A stretch of DNA of 64,000 nucleotides from Stenotrophomonas sp. UBA2629. Its GTDB lineage: Bacteria > Pseudomonadota > Gammaproteobacteria > Xanthomonadales > Xanthomonadaceae. Below are positions 10,287 through 18,124 of this stretch, in pieces (the first letter of the stretch is position 1; every line of letters starts with the position of its first letter). The DNA lies in contig DEOB01000010.1 in assembly GCA_002359895.1 (NCBI GenBank), positions 587,575 to 651,574 of the forward strand. The letters run 5' to 3'. The notes under the pieces were generated by a model that was not told the origin of the DNA, made no database searches, and saw only the letters and a list, made by a program, of their open reading frames with translations. Made by a program: the position numbers and the translations under genes.

Positions 10287-11291
10287 ATGAGCATCGAACT
10301 GCTGGCTGAAACCGCCCAGGCAATGGTCGCCCCGGGCAAGGGCATCATCGCCATCGACGAATCCACCGGCACGATTGCCAAGCGCTTTGCCAGCGTCGGC
10401 ATCGAGAACACGGAGGAGAATCGCCGTGCCTACCGCGAGCTGCTGCTGACCACGCCCAAGCTCAACGAGCACATCTCCGGCGCGATCCTGTATGACGAAA
10501 CCATCCGTCAGTCGACCAAGGACGGCGTGCCGTTCGCCAAGTTCATGACCGACAACGGCATGATCCCGGGCATCAAGGTGGACAAGGGTGCGCACCCGCT
10601 GGCCGGTTGCCCGGAAGAGCTGGTGACCGAAGGCCTGGACGGCCTGCGTGAGCGCCTGCAGGAGTACTACAAGCTCGGTGCCCGTTTCGCCAAGTGGCGC
10701 GCGGTGATCAACATCGGCGAAAGCATCCCGTCGGGTACCTGCATCGAGTCCAACGCCCACGCGCTGGCCCGTTATGCCGCCCTGTGCCAGGAATGCGGCC
10801 TGGTGCCGATGGTCGAGCCGGAAGTGATCATGGACGGTGACCACGACATCGAGACCTGCTACGAAGTCACCGAAGCCACCCTGCGCTCGCTGTTTGACGC
10901 GCTGTACCAGCAGAACGTGGTGCTGGAAGGCACCATCCTGAAGGCCTCGATGGTCATCCCGGGCAAGCGTTGCGACGAGCAGGTGGACATCGAAGAAGTG
11001 GCCGAGTCCACCGTGATGTGCCTGAAGTCGACCGTGCCGGCGATCCTGCCGGGCATCGTGTTCCTGTCCGGTGGCCAGACCGATGAGCAGTCCACCGCTC
11101 ACCTGAACGCCATGAACCAGATGGGCAACCTGCCGTGGCCGCTGAGCTTCTCCTACGGCCGCGCCATGCAGCAGGCTGCGCTGAAGCTGTGGGCCAAGGA
11201 TGTGAAGGGCAACTACGCCGCTGCACAGAAGACCGTGTACGAGCGTGCCAAGGAAAACGGCCTGGCTGCACTGGGCAAGTGGGAAGGCTGA
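10287..11291 (+). CDS. Fructose-bisphosphate aldolase, class I
   Basis: A 334-residue Schiff-base aldolase that cleaves fructose-1,6-bisphosphate to dihydroxyacetone phosphate and glyceraldehyde-3-phosphate. It matches the eukaryote-like class I family: GIIAIDEST near the N-terminus, ARFAKWRAVI, MVEPEV, the Schiff-base lysine in GTILKASMVIPG, and the C-terminal FLSGGQ plus SFSYGRAMQ. It has no class II zinc-site pattern. The ATG has a weak RBS (ACAGGAAT). A strong terminator follows 24 bp after the stop. Together with gap, pgk and pyk it forms a lower-glycolysis gene group. Confidence 0.95.
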   Translation: MSIELLAETAQAMVAPGKGIIAIDESTGTIAKRFASVGIENTEENRRAYRELLLTTPKLNEHISGAILYDETIRQSTKDGVPFAKFMTDNGMIPGIKVDKGAHPLAGCPEELVTEGLDGLRERLQEYYKLGARFAKWRAVINIGESIPSGTCIESNAHALARYAALCQECGLVPMVEPEVIMDGDHDIETCYEVTEATLRSLFDALYQQNVVLEGTILKASMVIPGKRCDEQVDIEEVAESTVMCLKSTVPAILPGIVFLSGGQTDEQSTAHLNAMNQMGNLPWPLSFSYGRAMQQAALKLWAKDVKGNYAAAQKTVYERAKENGLAALGKWEG

Positions 11292-11315
11292 TACGTCGTC
11301 CTGCATGAGGTAAAC

Positions 11316-11346
11316 AAAACGCCGGCTCTGAGCCGGCGTTTTGCTT
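11316..11346 (+). terminator. Rho-independent terminator after the class I aldolase gene
   Basis: A 12-bp stem (11316-11327 with 11331-11342) and CTG loop, with A-run and T-run arms, so it could act in both directions. A second T-run (TTTTT) follows shortly after. Confidence 0.88.
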
Positions 11347-11489
11347 TTTGGTCTGTGCGTCGGTAGAGCGGCATAAGTCTGGGAACGGAGGCGACATCGC
11401 CCGCTTCGCGGAACATGCAGAGCAGGCAGTCTCCGAAAATCCGACAACGCTGGCATCTACAATCGGGCTTTGCGTTTGGGGATGAACGG

Positions 11490-12800
11490 ATGCATCGCAG
11501 AATCACGCTGGGGCTTTTGGCATCCAGCATGGCGGTATCGGTCGTGGCAGCGGAGCCGCGCGGTTCTGATGTCCAGCACTACGCCACCACGCTGGATCTG
11601 GATATCGCAGCAGAACGCCTGCGGGGCGAAACCCTGGTGCGATTCAACGCCACCGCGCCCCTGCAGCAACTGGTACTGGACAGTGGCGAGCTGACCGTCG
11701 ATTCGGCGACCCACAATGGCAGGCAGGTGAGCTTCCAGCAGGCTGATGGAAAACTGACGGTCAGTCTTGCAACCCCGCTGACGACCGGCGAAGAAACCAG
11801 CGTGCACCTGCGCTACCACGGCAAGCCGCGCTTCGGCCTGGAATTCGCGCCGGCGCGCAACGAGGTCTACACCGTCTTTTCCACCGATCAGTGGATGCCG
11901 TCGATCAATGCACCGGACGAGCGCGCCACCTTGATGCTGGCGCTGCGCCTGCCAGCGCAGATGCAGACCGCCGCCGTGGGCGAGCCCTTGCCGTCACGGC
12001 AGTTGGACGATGGCCGCATCGAACACCGCTGGCAACTGCGCACGCCGATGCCGGGCTACGTTTACGGTTTTGCGGCCGCACCGTACCGACATGCGCAGCA
12101 CGTGCATGGCAACACCACGTTGCATTACTACGCGCTGGATCGCTCCGAGGCCGAGCTGCGCCAGCTGTTCGCCACTACCGGCGACATGCTCGATTTTTTC
12201 GCCGACCGCGCGGGTTTGGCTTATCAGGGCGACTACCGCCAAGCCCTGGTCAAACGCACCATCGGTCAGGAGATGGCAGGGCTGTCGTTGATGTCGGAAG
12301 CCTACGGGCAGCAGGTACTTGCCGATGCCACCCAGACCGGTTTGATTGCGCACGAGGCCGCGCATCAATGGTGGGGCAATCGCATCACCTGCAGGAGTTG
12401 GGAGCACTTCTGGCTCAACGAAGGTTTCGCCAACTTCATGACAGCCGCCTGGTTGCAGCAGTCGCAGGGCGAGGCTGCGTACCAGGCAATGGTGCAGGGT
12501 TGGGAGCAGCGGGTGCTGGCGCTACGCCAGAAAGGTGCGGACAGGCCGTTGGTGTATCCGGATTGGAACAAGCCCACGGCCGATGACCGCGCGGTGGTCT
12601 ACAAGAAGGGCGCCTACGTGCTGCACCGGCTGCGCATGGAGCTGGGCGACGAACTTTTCTGGCGCGGCGTACGTGAGTACACGCAGGCCAATGACGGCCG
12701 CTCGGTGGTGACGGCGGATTTCCAGCAGGCGATGGAGCGTGCAGCCGGGCGTTCGTTGCAGGGGTTTTTTGATGCGTGGGTGTATGGCGTGGGCGGCTGA
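11490..12800 (+). CDS. Secreted M1-type (gluzincin) metallopeptidase, short form
   Basis: A 436-residue exported zinc peptidase. A signal peptide (MHRRITLGLLASSMAVSVVAA) is followed by an N-terminal beta domain and the catalytic domain. The zinc site HEAAH (H288, E289, H292) and the third ligand E311 in NEGFANF have the exact M1 spacing. GQEMAGLSLMSEAYG stands where aminopeptidases have the GAMEN-like exopeptidase motif, but the canonical sequence is degenerate. It lacks the long C-terminal helical domain of about 850-residue PepN enzymes. The ATG is preceded by GGGGATGAACG. It converges on the macro-domain gene, with 46 bp between the stops. Confidence 0.88.
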   Translation: MHRRITLGLLASSMAVSVVAAEPRGSDVQHYATTLDLDIAAERLRGETLVRFNATAPLQQLVLDSGELTVDSATHNGRQVSFQQADGKLTVSLATPLTTGEETSVHLRYHGKPRFGLEFAPARNEVYTVFSTDQWMPSINAPDERATLMLALRLPAQMQTAAVGEPLPSRQLDDGRIEHRWQLRTPMPGYVYGFAAAPYRHAQHVHGNTTLHYYALDRSEAELRQLFATTGDMLDFFADRAGLAYQGDYRQALVKRTIGQEMAGLSLMSEAYGQQVLADATQTGLIAHEAAHQWWGNRITCRSWEHFWLNEGFANFMTAAWLQQSQGEAAYQAMVQGWEQRVLALRQKGADRPLVYPDWNKPTADDRAVVYKKGAYVLHRLRMELGDELFWRGVREYTQANDGRSVVTADFQQAMERAAGRSLQGFFDAWVYGVGG

Positions 12801-12846
12801 TCGGCTTTTCTCTGGCGCTCGAACAGCGTTATCGGCTGCAGAAGCC

Positions 12847-13437
12847 TCAGTGCGCAGCTGCCAAGCCACCGGTCAGGGAGGCCAGCACAGGCCCGGCCTG
12901 TTCCTGCGTCTGCCCGGCACTGGCCAAGGCCTGCTGATAGATTTTGAACGCCGCCGCGTTGTAGGCCACCAGAATGATCCGCATCGGACGTGCGTGGCTT
13001 TTCTGCCAGGTGACGGTTTCGGTGACGGCGATATTGGCTGCTTGGTGCAACGGGTAGCCGTACACGCCGCAGCTGATGGCGGGGAACGCGATGGACTCCA
13101 GCCCCATCTGTTCGGCCAGGCGCAACGACTGCCAATAGCAGTTGGCCAGCAACGCGGCCTCATCGTGGCGGCCGTCGCGCCACACCGGGCCGACCGTGTG
13201 CAGTACATGCCGCGCGGGTAAGTCGTGCCCGGCCGTGGCGCGGACCTCGCCGGTGGGGCAGCGCACGCCCGGGCGCAGTTCCGGCAGCTGTTCGCATTCG
13301 GCCAACAGGCTGGGCCCGGCCGCACGATGAATGGCGCCGTCCACACCGCCGCCGCCGAGCAGGGTTTCATTGGCCGCGTTGACGATGGCGTCAACGGCCA
13401 ATTGAGTGATGTCGCCCTGCCAGACTTCGATGTTCAT
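12847..13437 (-). CDS. Macro-domain protein, O-acetyl-ADP-ribose deacetylase type
   Basis: A 196-residue macro domain protein of the YmdB/MacroD type. It carries [19 protein letters not shown], the ADP-ribose-binding signature, and [12 protein letters not shown] in the second phosphate loop. Known members hydrolyse O-acetyl-ADP-ribose or ADP-ribosylated aspartate/glutamate in the cytosol. The chosen ATG gives [12 protein letters not shown]; a longer open frame upstream is non-conserved in appearance. The final 25 or so residues after the domain are Ala/Gly-rich. No partner ADP-ribosyltransferase is seen nearby. Confidence 0.88.
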   Translation of the reverse strand: MNIEVWQGDITQLAVDAIVNAANETLLGGGGVDGAIHRAAGPSLLAECEQLPELRPGVRCPTGEVRATAGHDLPARHVLHTVGPVWRDGRHDEAALLANCYWQSLRLAEQMGLESIAFPAISCGVYGYPLHQAANIAVTETVTWQKSHARPMRIILVAYNAAAFKIYQQALASAGQTQEQAGPVLASLTGGLAAAH

Positions 13438-13497
13438 GGGTGTGATCTTCCGCCGCCGTGTATGAGAAAAGCGTGACGGGTTCATGCAGCCGCCCGA

Positions 13498-13518
13498 CAA
13501 CGCCAGAGTCTGGCGTTG
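13498..13518. other. Inverted repeat between the macro-domain gene and cysK
   Basis: A 9-bp perfect stem with a 3-nt loop (AGT). It lies upstream of the macro-domain gene and downstream of cysK, with no adjacent T-run. It may be a secondary structure element or part of an operator; no function can be assigned. Confidence 0.35.
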
Positions 13519-13555
13519 CGCTGTCTCACCGTGCGCGATTGGCGGTGACGCAAAG

Positions 13556-13584
13556 CACAAAGGCCGCATGGGGCGGCCTTTGTG
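13556..13584 (-). terminator. Terminator hairpin after cysK
   Basis: A perfect 12-bp stem (13556-13567 with 13573-13584) with a 5-nt loop, 24 bp past the cysK stop on the minus strand. The minus-strand sequence after the stem reads CTTTGC, so the U-tract is short. Confidence 0.65.
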
Positions 13585-13607
13585 TGGAATCAAGCGGGTA
13601 ATGCAAA

Positions 13608-14567
13608 TTACGGAAGGCCGGCCAACCAGTCGTCGTCCGAGCCGTCGTTGATATCGGCAAACAGTGGGGTGGAGAAGTAGCGTTCGCCGGTGTCGGGCAA
13701 CACCGCCAGGATCACGGAGCCCGGCTGTGCTTTGGCGGCCACATCCAGTGCGGTGGCAACAGTGGCGCCGGCGGAGATGCCGACAAAAATGCCTTCTTCG
13801 GCGGCCAGGCGGCGCGAGGTTTCGATGGCGCGGTCATCCTGGATGGAATACAGCTCATCAAACACATTGCGGTTGAGTACTTCCGGCACGAAATCCGGCG
13901 TCCAGCCCTGGATTTTGTGCGGGGTGAATTCTTTGCCGGCCAGCAGCGCGGCGCCGGCCGGTTCGGTGGCGATGATGCGGGTGTCGGGGCGGGCAAGTTT
14001 CAGCACCTCGCCCACGCCGGTGAGGGTGCCGCCGGTGCCCCAGCCGCTGACGAAATAGTCCAGGCGCTTGCCGGCGAAATCACGCAGGATTTCCGCGGCC
14101 GTGGTCTGCCGATGGAATGCGGGGTTGGCGGGGTTGGCGAACTGGCTGGCCAGGAACCAGCCGTGCTGCTGGGCCAGTTCCGCGGCTTTGCGCACCATAC
14201 CGGTGCCGCGCTCGGCGGCCGGCGTCAGGATCACCTTGGCGCCGTAGGCGCGCATCAGTTTGCGGCGTTCGACCGAGAAGGTTTCCACCATAGTTGCCAC
14301 AAATTTGTAACCACGTGCGGCGGCGACCATGGCCAGGGCCACGCCGGTGTTGCCGGAAGTGGCTTCGACAATGGTGTCGCCGGGCTTGAGCAGGCCTTTT
14401 TTCTCGGCGTCGAGAATGATGGCCAGCGCCAGGCGGTCTTTCACCGAGCCGCCGGGGTTGAACGACTCAACCTTGGCGTAGACATCCACGCCCACCGGCG
14501 CCAGACGGTTGAGCTTGACCACCGGGGTGTTGCCGATGGTGTCCAGGATGCTGTTGTAAATGGCCAT
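13608..14567 (-). CDS. cysK: Cysteine synthase A (O-acetylserine sulfhydrylase)
   Basis: A 319-residue PLP enzyme that condenses O-acetyl-L-serine with sulfide to give cysteine, the last step of sulfate assimilation. The PLP lysine is K43 in [10 protein letters not shown], the substrate loop TSGNTG is at 70-75, and the PLP-phosphate loop [10 protein letters not shown] and the C-terminal LPDTGERY are present. The start is the ATG at 14567, with GGAGATTCCC before it; an in-frame ATG seven codons upstream is less likely. It lies 21 bp downstream of cysG on the same strand, so the two probably form an operon. Confidence 0.96.
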   Translation of the reverse strand: MAIYNSILDTIGNTPVVKLNRLAPVGVDVYAKVESFNPGGSVKDRLALAIILDAEKKGLLKPGDTIVEATSGNTGVALAMVAAARGYKFVATMVETFSVERRKLMRAYGAKVILTPAAERGTGMVRKAAELAQQHGWFLASQFANPANPAFHRQTTAAEILRDFAGKRLDYFVSGWGTGGTLTGVGEVLKLARPDTRIIATEPAGAALLAGKEFTPHKIQGWTPDFVPEVLNRNVFDELYSIQDDRAIETSRRLAAEEGIFVGISAGATVATALDVAAKAQPGSVILAVLPDTGERYFSTPLFADINDGSDDDWLAGLP

Positions 14568-14588
14568 GGGAATCTCCGGTAAAGGCAA

Positions 14589-16052
14589 TCAGGCAGCGTC
14601 GGCCAGTGTGGCCGGCGACGTCTTTGCGGGAAGTGAGGAAACAGGCGGTGTGGCATGCAGTGGGGCATTGCCGAACCAATGCAGTTCGTCGGCCAGCGCG
14701 GCGACATCGCCGACGACCAGCAGGGCCGGGGACTGCACTTGATGCTGGGCAGCGGTGTCGGGCAGTTCACGCAACAGGCCGGTGACCACGCGCTGGTTGC
14801 TACGCGAACCGTTTTCGACCAAGGCGAACGGTGTGTTTGTGGCCAGGCCGGCGGCTGTCAGGCGGTCGCGGATCTGCTCCAGCGCGGCGACACCCATGTA
14901 AAACACCAGCGTCTGTCGGGCTTTGGCCAGCTCGGGCCAGTCCAGCGTGTCCATCGAGTCTTTGCAGTGCGCCGTCACCAGGCGCAGCTGCTGGGCGTGG
15001 TCGCGGTGGGTGAGCGGAATGCCGGCATACGCGGCGCAGGCCAGCGCGGCGGTGATGCCCGGCACCACTTCGTAAGGCACGGCGTTGGCGCGCAGGAACT
15101 GCAACTCTTCGCCGCCTCGGCCGAACACGAACGCATCACCGCCCTTGAGCCGCACAACGCGGCGGCCTGCGCGGGCGTGTTCCAGCATCAGCGCGTGGAT
15201 GTGTTCCTGCGCAGTGCTGCGGCCCTGTGCGGATTTGCCAACCTCGATGTAGTCGGCGTCGCGGCGTGCCAATTGCAACACCTCGATGCTGACCAGCCGG
15301 TCGTAAAGAATCACGTCAGCCTGATTGAGCGCGCGCAGTGCACTGAGCGTGAGCAGGCCCGGGTCGCCTGAGCCGGCGCCGACCAACACCACCGAGCCGC
15401 TGCTGGTGGCGCTTTGGCCGACCATTGTCTGGGCCAGCAAAGCCTCTGCGGCGCCATGCTGACGGCGGCGCAACAGGCCGAGCAGCGGGCTTTCGATCAG
15501 CCGGTCGAAAAACTGCCGGCGTGCGCCCAATTCGGGAAAACGGTTGCGGATGCTGCTGCGGTGCTTGCCGACCAAGCTGACCAACTCGCCCCAGGCATGA
15601 TCAAACAACTGCTCCAACTGGCGGCGTACATGGCGGGCGACCATCGGTGCCGAGCCGCCGCTGGAAATGGCGATCTGTAGTGGGCCGCGTTCGACCACCG
15701 CCGGCACATGAAAGCTGGACAGCTGCGCGTCGTCCACCACATTCACAAACAGGCGCTGGGCCTCGGCGGCGGCGGCAACGGCGCGGTTGGTGGCGATATC
15801 GTCGGTGGCGGCGATGACCAACCAGATGTCGCTGGCCAGCCACTGCGCATCAAACCGGCCCTGCAACCACTGCGCGCGGCCTGCGCCGACAAGCTGTGCC
15901 AACGCCGGTGACAGATCAGGCGCGCCGATCCGGGGCAGGGCGCCGGCGTGCAGCAGGGCCAGTACCTTGCGCTCGGCCACCGCACCACCGCCAACCACCA
16001 GTACAGCCCTGCCCTTGAGGGCGGCAAACAGCGGGAACAAGACGGTGTCCAA
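14589..16052 (-). CDS. cysG: Siroheme synthase (multifunctional CysG)
   Basis: A 487-residue trifunctional enzyme. The N-terminal part (about 1-210, with [16 protein letters not shown]) is the precorrin-2 dehydrogenase/sirohydrochlorin ferrochelatase. The C-terminal part (about 220-465, with [16 protein letters not shown] and [18 protein letters not shown]) is the uroporphyrinogen-III C-methyltransferase. Siroheme is the cofactor of CysI, encoded nearby. The start appears to be a TTG: a stop codon lies six codons upstream in frame, no ATG or GTG lies between that stop and the TTG, and the Rossmann motif begins soon after it. It is divergent from cysB and probably co-transcribed with cysK. Confidence 0.94.
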   Translation of the reverse strand: MDTVLFPLFAALKGRAVLVVGGGAVAERKVLALLHAGALPRIGAPDLSPALAQLVGAGRAQWLQGRFDAQWLASDIWLVIAATDDIATNRAVAAAAEAQRLFVNVVDDAQLSSFHVPAVVERGPLQIAISSGGSAPMVARHVRRQLEQLFDHAWGELVSLVGKHRSSIRNRFPELGARRQFFDRLIESPLLGLLRRRQHGAAEALLAQTMVGQSATSSGSVVLVGAGSGDPGLLTLSALRALNQADVILYDRLVSIEVLQLARRDADYIEVGKSAQGRSTAQEHIHALMLEHARAGRRVVRLKGGDAFVFGRGGEELQFLRANAVPYEVVPGITAALACAAYAGIPLTHRDHAQQLRLVTAHCKDSMDTLDWPELAKARQTLVFYMGVAALEQIRDRLTAAGLATNTPFALVENGSRSNQRVVTGLLRELPDTAAQHQVQSPALLVVGDVAALADELHWFGNAPLHATPPVSSLPAKTSPATLADAA

Positions 16053-16135
16053 GGCGGTGATGGGGCTCTACAGGGTGGCCGCTGACCGTAGCGCCGCGCG
16101 GGAGCGCCCCGGAAATGACTTGCGTCGCGCATCAA

Positions 16136-16150
16136 ATAACTTTCAGTTAT
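16136..16150. promoter_or_regulatory. LysR-type dyad in the cysG/cysB divergent region (candidate CysB operator)
   Basis: A perfect inverted repeat, ATAACT-TTC-AGTTAT, in an AT-rich patch of the 167-bp divergent intergenic region. LysR-family regulators typically bind interrupted AT-rich dyads between themselves and their divergent targets. This is therefore a good candidate site for CysB control of cysG-cysK and for autoregulation. Binding is inferred. Confidence 0.55.
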
Positions 16151-16219
16151 AAGTAGGATCGGCAATTTGACCTACAGTCAGCCAACACCTTTCTTTCGAC
16201 GTTTCCCGATGGCGCCGCG

Positions 16220-17203
16220 ATGACCCTCACCCAATTGCGTTACCTCGTTGCCATTGCCGATGCCGAGCTCAACATCACGCTCGCCGCAACGCGGGTGCAC
16301 GCCACCCAGCCGGGGTTGTCCAAGCAGCTCAAGCAGCTGGAAGATGAACTGGGCTTCCTGCTGTTCGTGCGTAAGGGCCGCAGCCTGGAGACGGTGACGC
16401 CGGCAGGTGAAGAGGTCATCAGCCGCGCCCGCGCGGTACTGGCCGAGGCAAACAACATCCGTACCTACGCCGCCAACCAGCGTCGCGAGAGTCACGGCCA
16501 GTTGATCCTGACCACCACGCATACACAGGCACGCTTTGTGCTGCCGCCGGCGGTGGCGCGCATCAAGCAGGCCTACCCGCAGGTGAGCGTGCATCTGCAG
16601 CAGGCGGCCGAAAGCGACGCGCTGGATCTGCTCAGCCAAGGTGATGCCGATATCGCCATCATCAGTACCGCTGGCGGCGAGCCGACCACCGGCATCGCCG
16701 TGCCGCTGTACCGCTGGCGGCGATTGGTGCTGGTGCCCAAGGGCCACCCACTTGAGCGTGCCGGAAAAACGCCGGACATGGCGGCGCTGGCCGGGCACCC
16801 GCTGATCAGTTACGAATCCTCCACGCGTACCAGTTCATCGTTGCGCCGTGCATTTGCCGCACAGCAGCTGGAGCCCGATCTGGCCCTGACCGCATTGGAT
16901 GCGGACCTGATCAAAACCTATGTGCGTGCCGGCCTGGGCGTGGGCCTGCTGGCGGAGATGGCGGTGAGCGGCAACGACACCGACCTGCGCGCGTGGCCGG
17001 CGCCAGCGGCCATCCCCGAGTGCATCGCTTGGGCGGTACTGCCGCGCGACCGCGTGCTGCGCGATTACGCGCTGGAGCTGGTGCATGTGCTGGCCCCGCA
17101 GATCGACAAGCGCGACCTGCGTCGTGTGCTGGATGGCAATCAGGAAGCCAACTGGCCGGTGCCACCGACGTGGGAATCGTTGACGCAGACGATTACGAGC
17201 TGA
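16220..17203 (+). CDS. cysB: CysB-type LysR transcriptional regulator
   Basis: A 327-residue LysR-family regulator of sulfur assimilation. The N-terminal winged HTH (MTLTQLRYLVAIADAELN, then HATQPGLSKQLKQLEDELG) and the LFVRKGRSLETVTPAGEEV wing closely follow the CysB/Cbl branch. The C-terminal two-lobed domain would bind N-acetylserine or O-acetylserine in known CysB proteins. Position supports the call: it is divergent from cysG-cysK and close to cysHIJ and cysD-cysNC. The small gene at 17218 starts 14 bp after its stop and is probably in the same transcript. Confidence 0.92.
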   Translation: MTLTQLRYLVAIADAELNITLAATRVHATQPGLSKQLKQLEDELGFLLFVRKGRSLETVTPAGEEVISRARAVLAEANNIRTYAANQRRESHGQLILTTTHTQARFVLPPAVARIKQAYPQVSVHLQQAAESDALDLLSQGDADIAIISTAGGEPTTGIAVPLYRWRRLVLVPKGHPLERAGKTPDMAALAGHPLISYESSTRTSSSLRRAFAAQQLEPDLALTALDADLIKTYVRAGLGVGLLAEMAVSGNDTDLRAWPAPAAIPECIAWAVLPRDRVLRDYALELVHVLAPQIDKRDLRRVLDGNQEANWPVPPTWESLTQTITS

Positions 17204-17217
17204 CGAGAAGATTCCGG

Positions 17218-17517
17218 ATGCCGTATTTCCGGGAGAGGCTTTCGGGTTCGGGAATCCGCTATCAGGTGGATGATGGTGACGTGGTCGCCATTGGTTTTTT
17301 CACCACCCGACAGGTTCGTGCAGAGAATGAAAACGCCGCGCGAGCGCTCGCTGAGGGAGTGGTGCTTTCTGAGTGGGATTCTGGCTCGCCTTATGCCAAA
17401 GGGAACACGGGGCCAGCGCCGGAATGGGTGGTTGAGGATGTCTGCAGGGTGAGCATTCTCACCGGTTTCCTCGAAGGTGGACTTCGTGGCTATACCTTCT
17501 ATCAACACGACGACTGA
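17218..17517 (+). CDS. Small hypothetical protein downstream of cysB
   Basis: A 99-residue protein I do not recognise. It begins MPYFRERLSGSG, is soluble and acidic (many D/E), has no signal peptide or membrane segment, and ends FLEGGLRGYTFYQHDD. The ATG at 17218 has GAGAAG seven bases upstream. An open frame extends further 5' but only as a shadow of cysB. The 14-bp spacing from cysB suggests a shared transcript. It is not linked to sulfur metabolism by any motif. Confidence 0.6.
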   Translation: MPYFRERLSGSGIRYQVDDGDVVAIGFFTTRQVRAENENAARALAEGVVLSEWDSGSPYAKGNTGPAPEWVVEDVCRVSILTGFLEGGLRGYTFYQHDD

Positions 17518-17622
17518 CTTTCGGAATAGGGCCTTCGCTGGCTCGCCTGCAGCGTGATGCGTCAAAGCGTCGCACCTCTCCGAATGGGGAGTTTCGTCAC
17601 ACGCCGCTAGAATTGCCCGGTC

Positions 17623-18054
17623 ATGCGTTCTGCCCGCTTTCATTCCTGTTTTCTGCTGCTGGCTTTCGCCGCCACCTTGTTGATGGCGGTGGCGCCGGTG
17701 GTCAGCCGTTGGGTGCAGTCCGGGCATGAGCAGCATATGGCGGTGATGCCGTCAGCGGCGGATGCGGCACCTGCGGGCCATCACGCGATGACGGCGGCCG
17801 AACACGCAATGCACATGGCCGGTGCGGCTGCTGAAACCCACAAGCCGCCAGTGCCTGCCGACCCGCATGCCGCGCATGGCGAGGCGTGCGAGTACTGCAC
17901 CATGGCCTCGCGTCTGGTGCTGGGGCTGGCGCTGCTGCTGGTGCTTGCACCGTTGCTGTATCGGTTGGCGCCCGAAACCCCGCGTGCGATCCGCCTGCCG
18001 ACCAGTCTGCGTTGGCCGGCACATCCGGTACGCGGGCCACCGTTGTTCTCCTGA
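17623..18054 (+). CDS. DUF2946 family His/Met-rich membrane protein
   Basis: A 143-residue protein with an N-terminal hydrophobic segment (about 8-28), then a His/Met-rich periplasmic stretch (HEQHMAVM, then HHAMTAAEHAMHMAG) and the family Cys motif HGEACEYC. A second transmembrane helix (about 96-115) and a basic tail follow. This is the DUF2946 pattern. Such genes often precede TonB-dependent copper receptors, as here, where the receptor starts 70 bp later. The His/Met/Cys content suggests copper binding or handling in the periplasm, but that is inference. Confidence 0.8.
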   Translation: MRSARFHSCFLLLAFAATLLMAVAPVVSRWVQSGHEQHMAVMPSAADAAPAGHHAMTAAEHAMHMAGAAAETHKPPVPADPHAAHGEACEYCTMASRLVLGLALLLVLAPLLYRLAPETPRAIRLPTSLRWPAHPVRGPPLFS

Positions 18055-18124
18055 AAGACATCCCACTCTTTTGTCGCGCGCTGCTCTGACGGCAGGGCGT
18101 GACGGTGTCGTATTGGAGAACCTC

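Noticed and set aside
8610..11456. 948-residue minus-strand open frame opposite pyk and the aldolase gene
   Set aside because: Low-complexity His/Gly-rich translation running antisense through two clear glycolytic genes; a codon-bias artefact.
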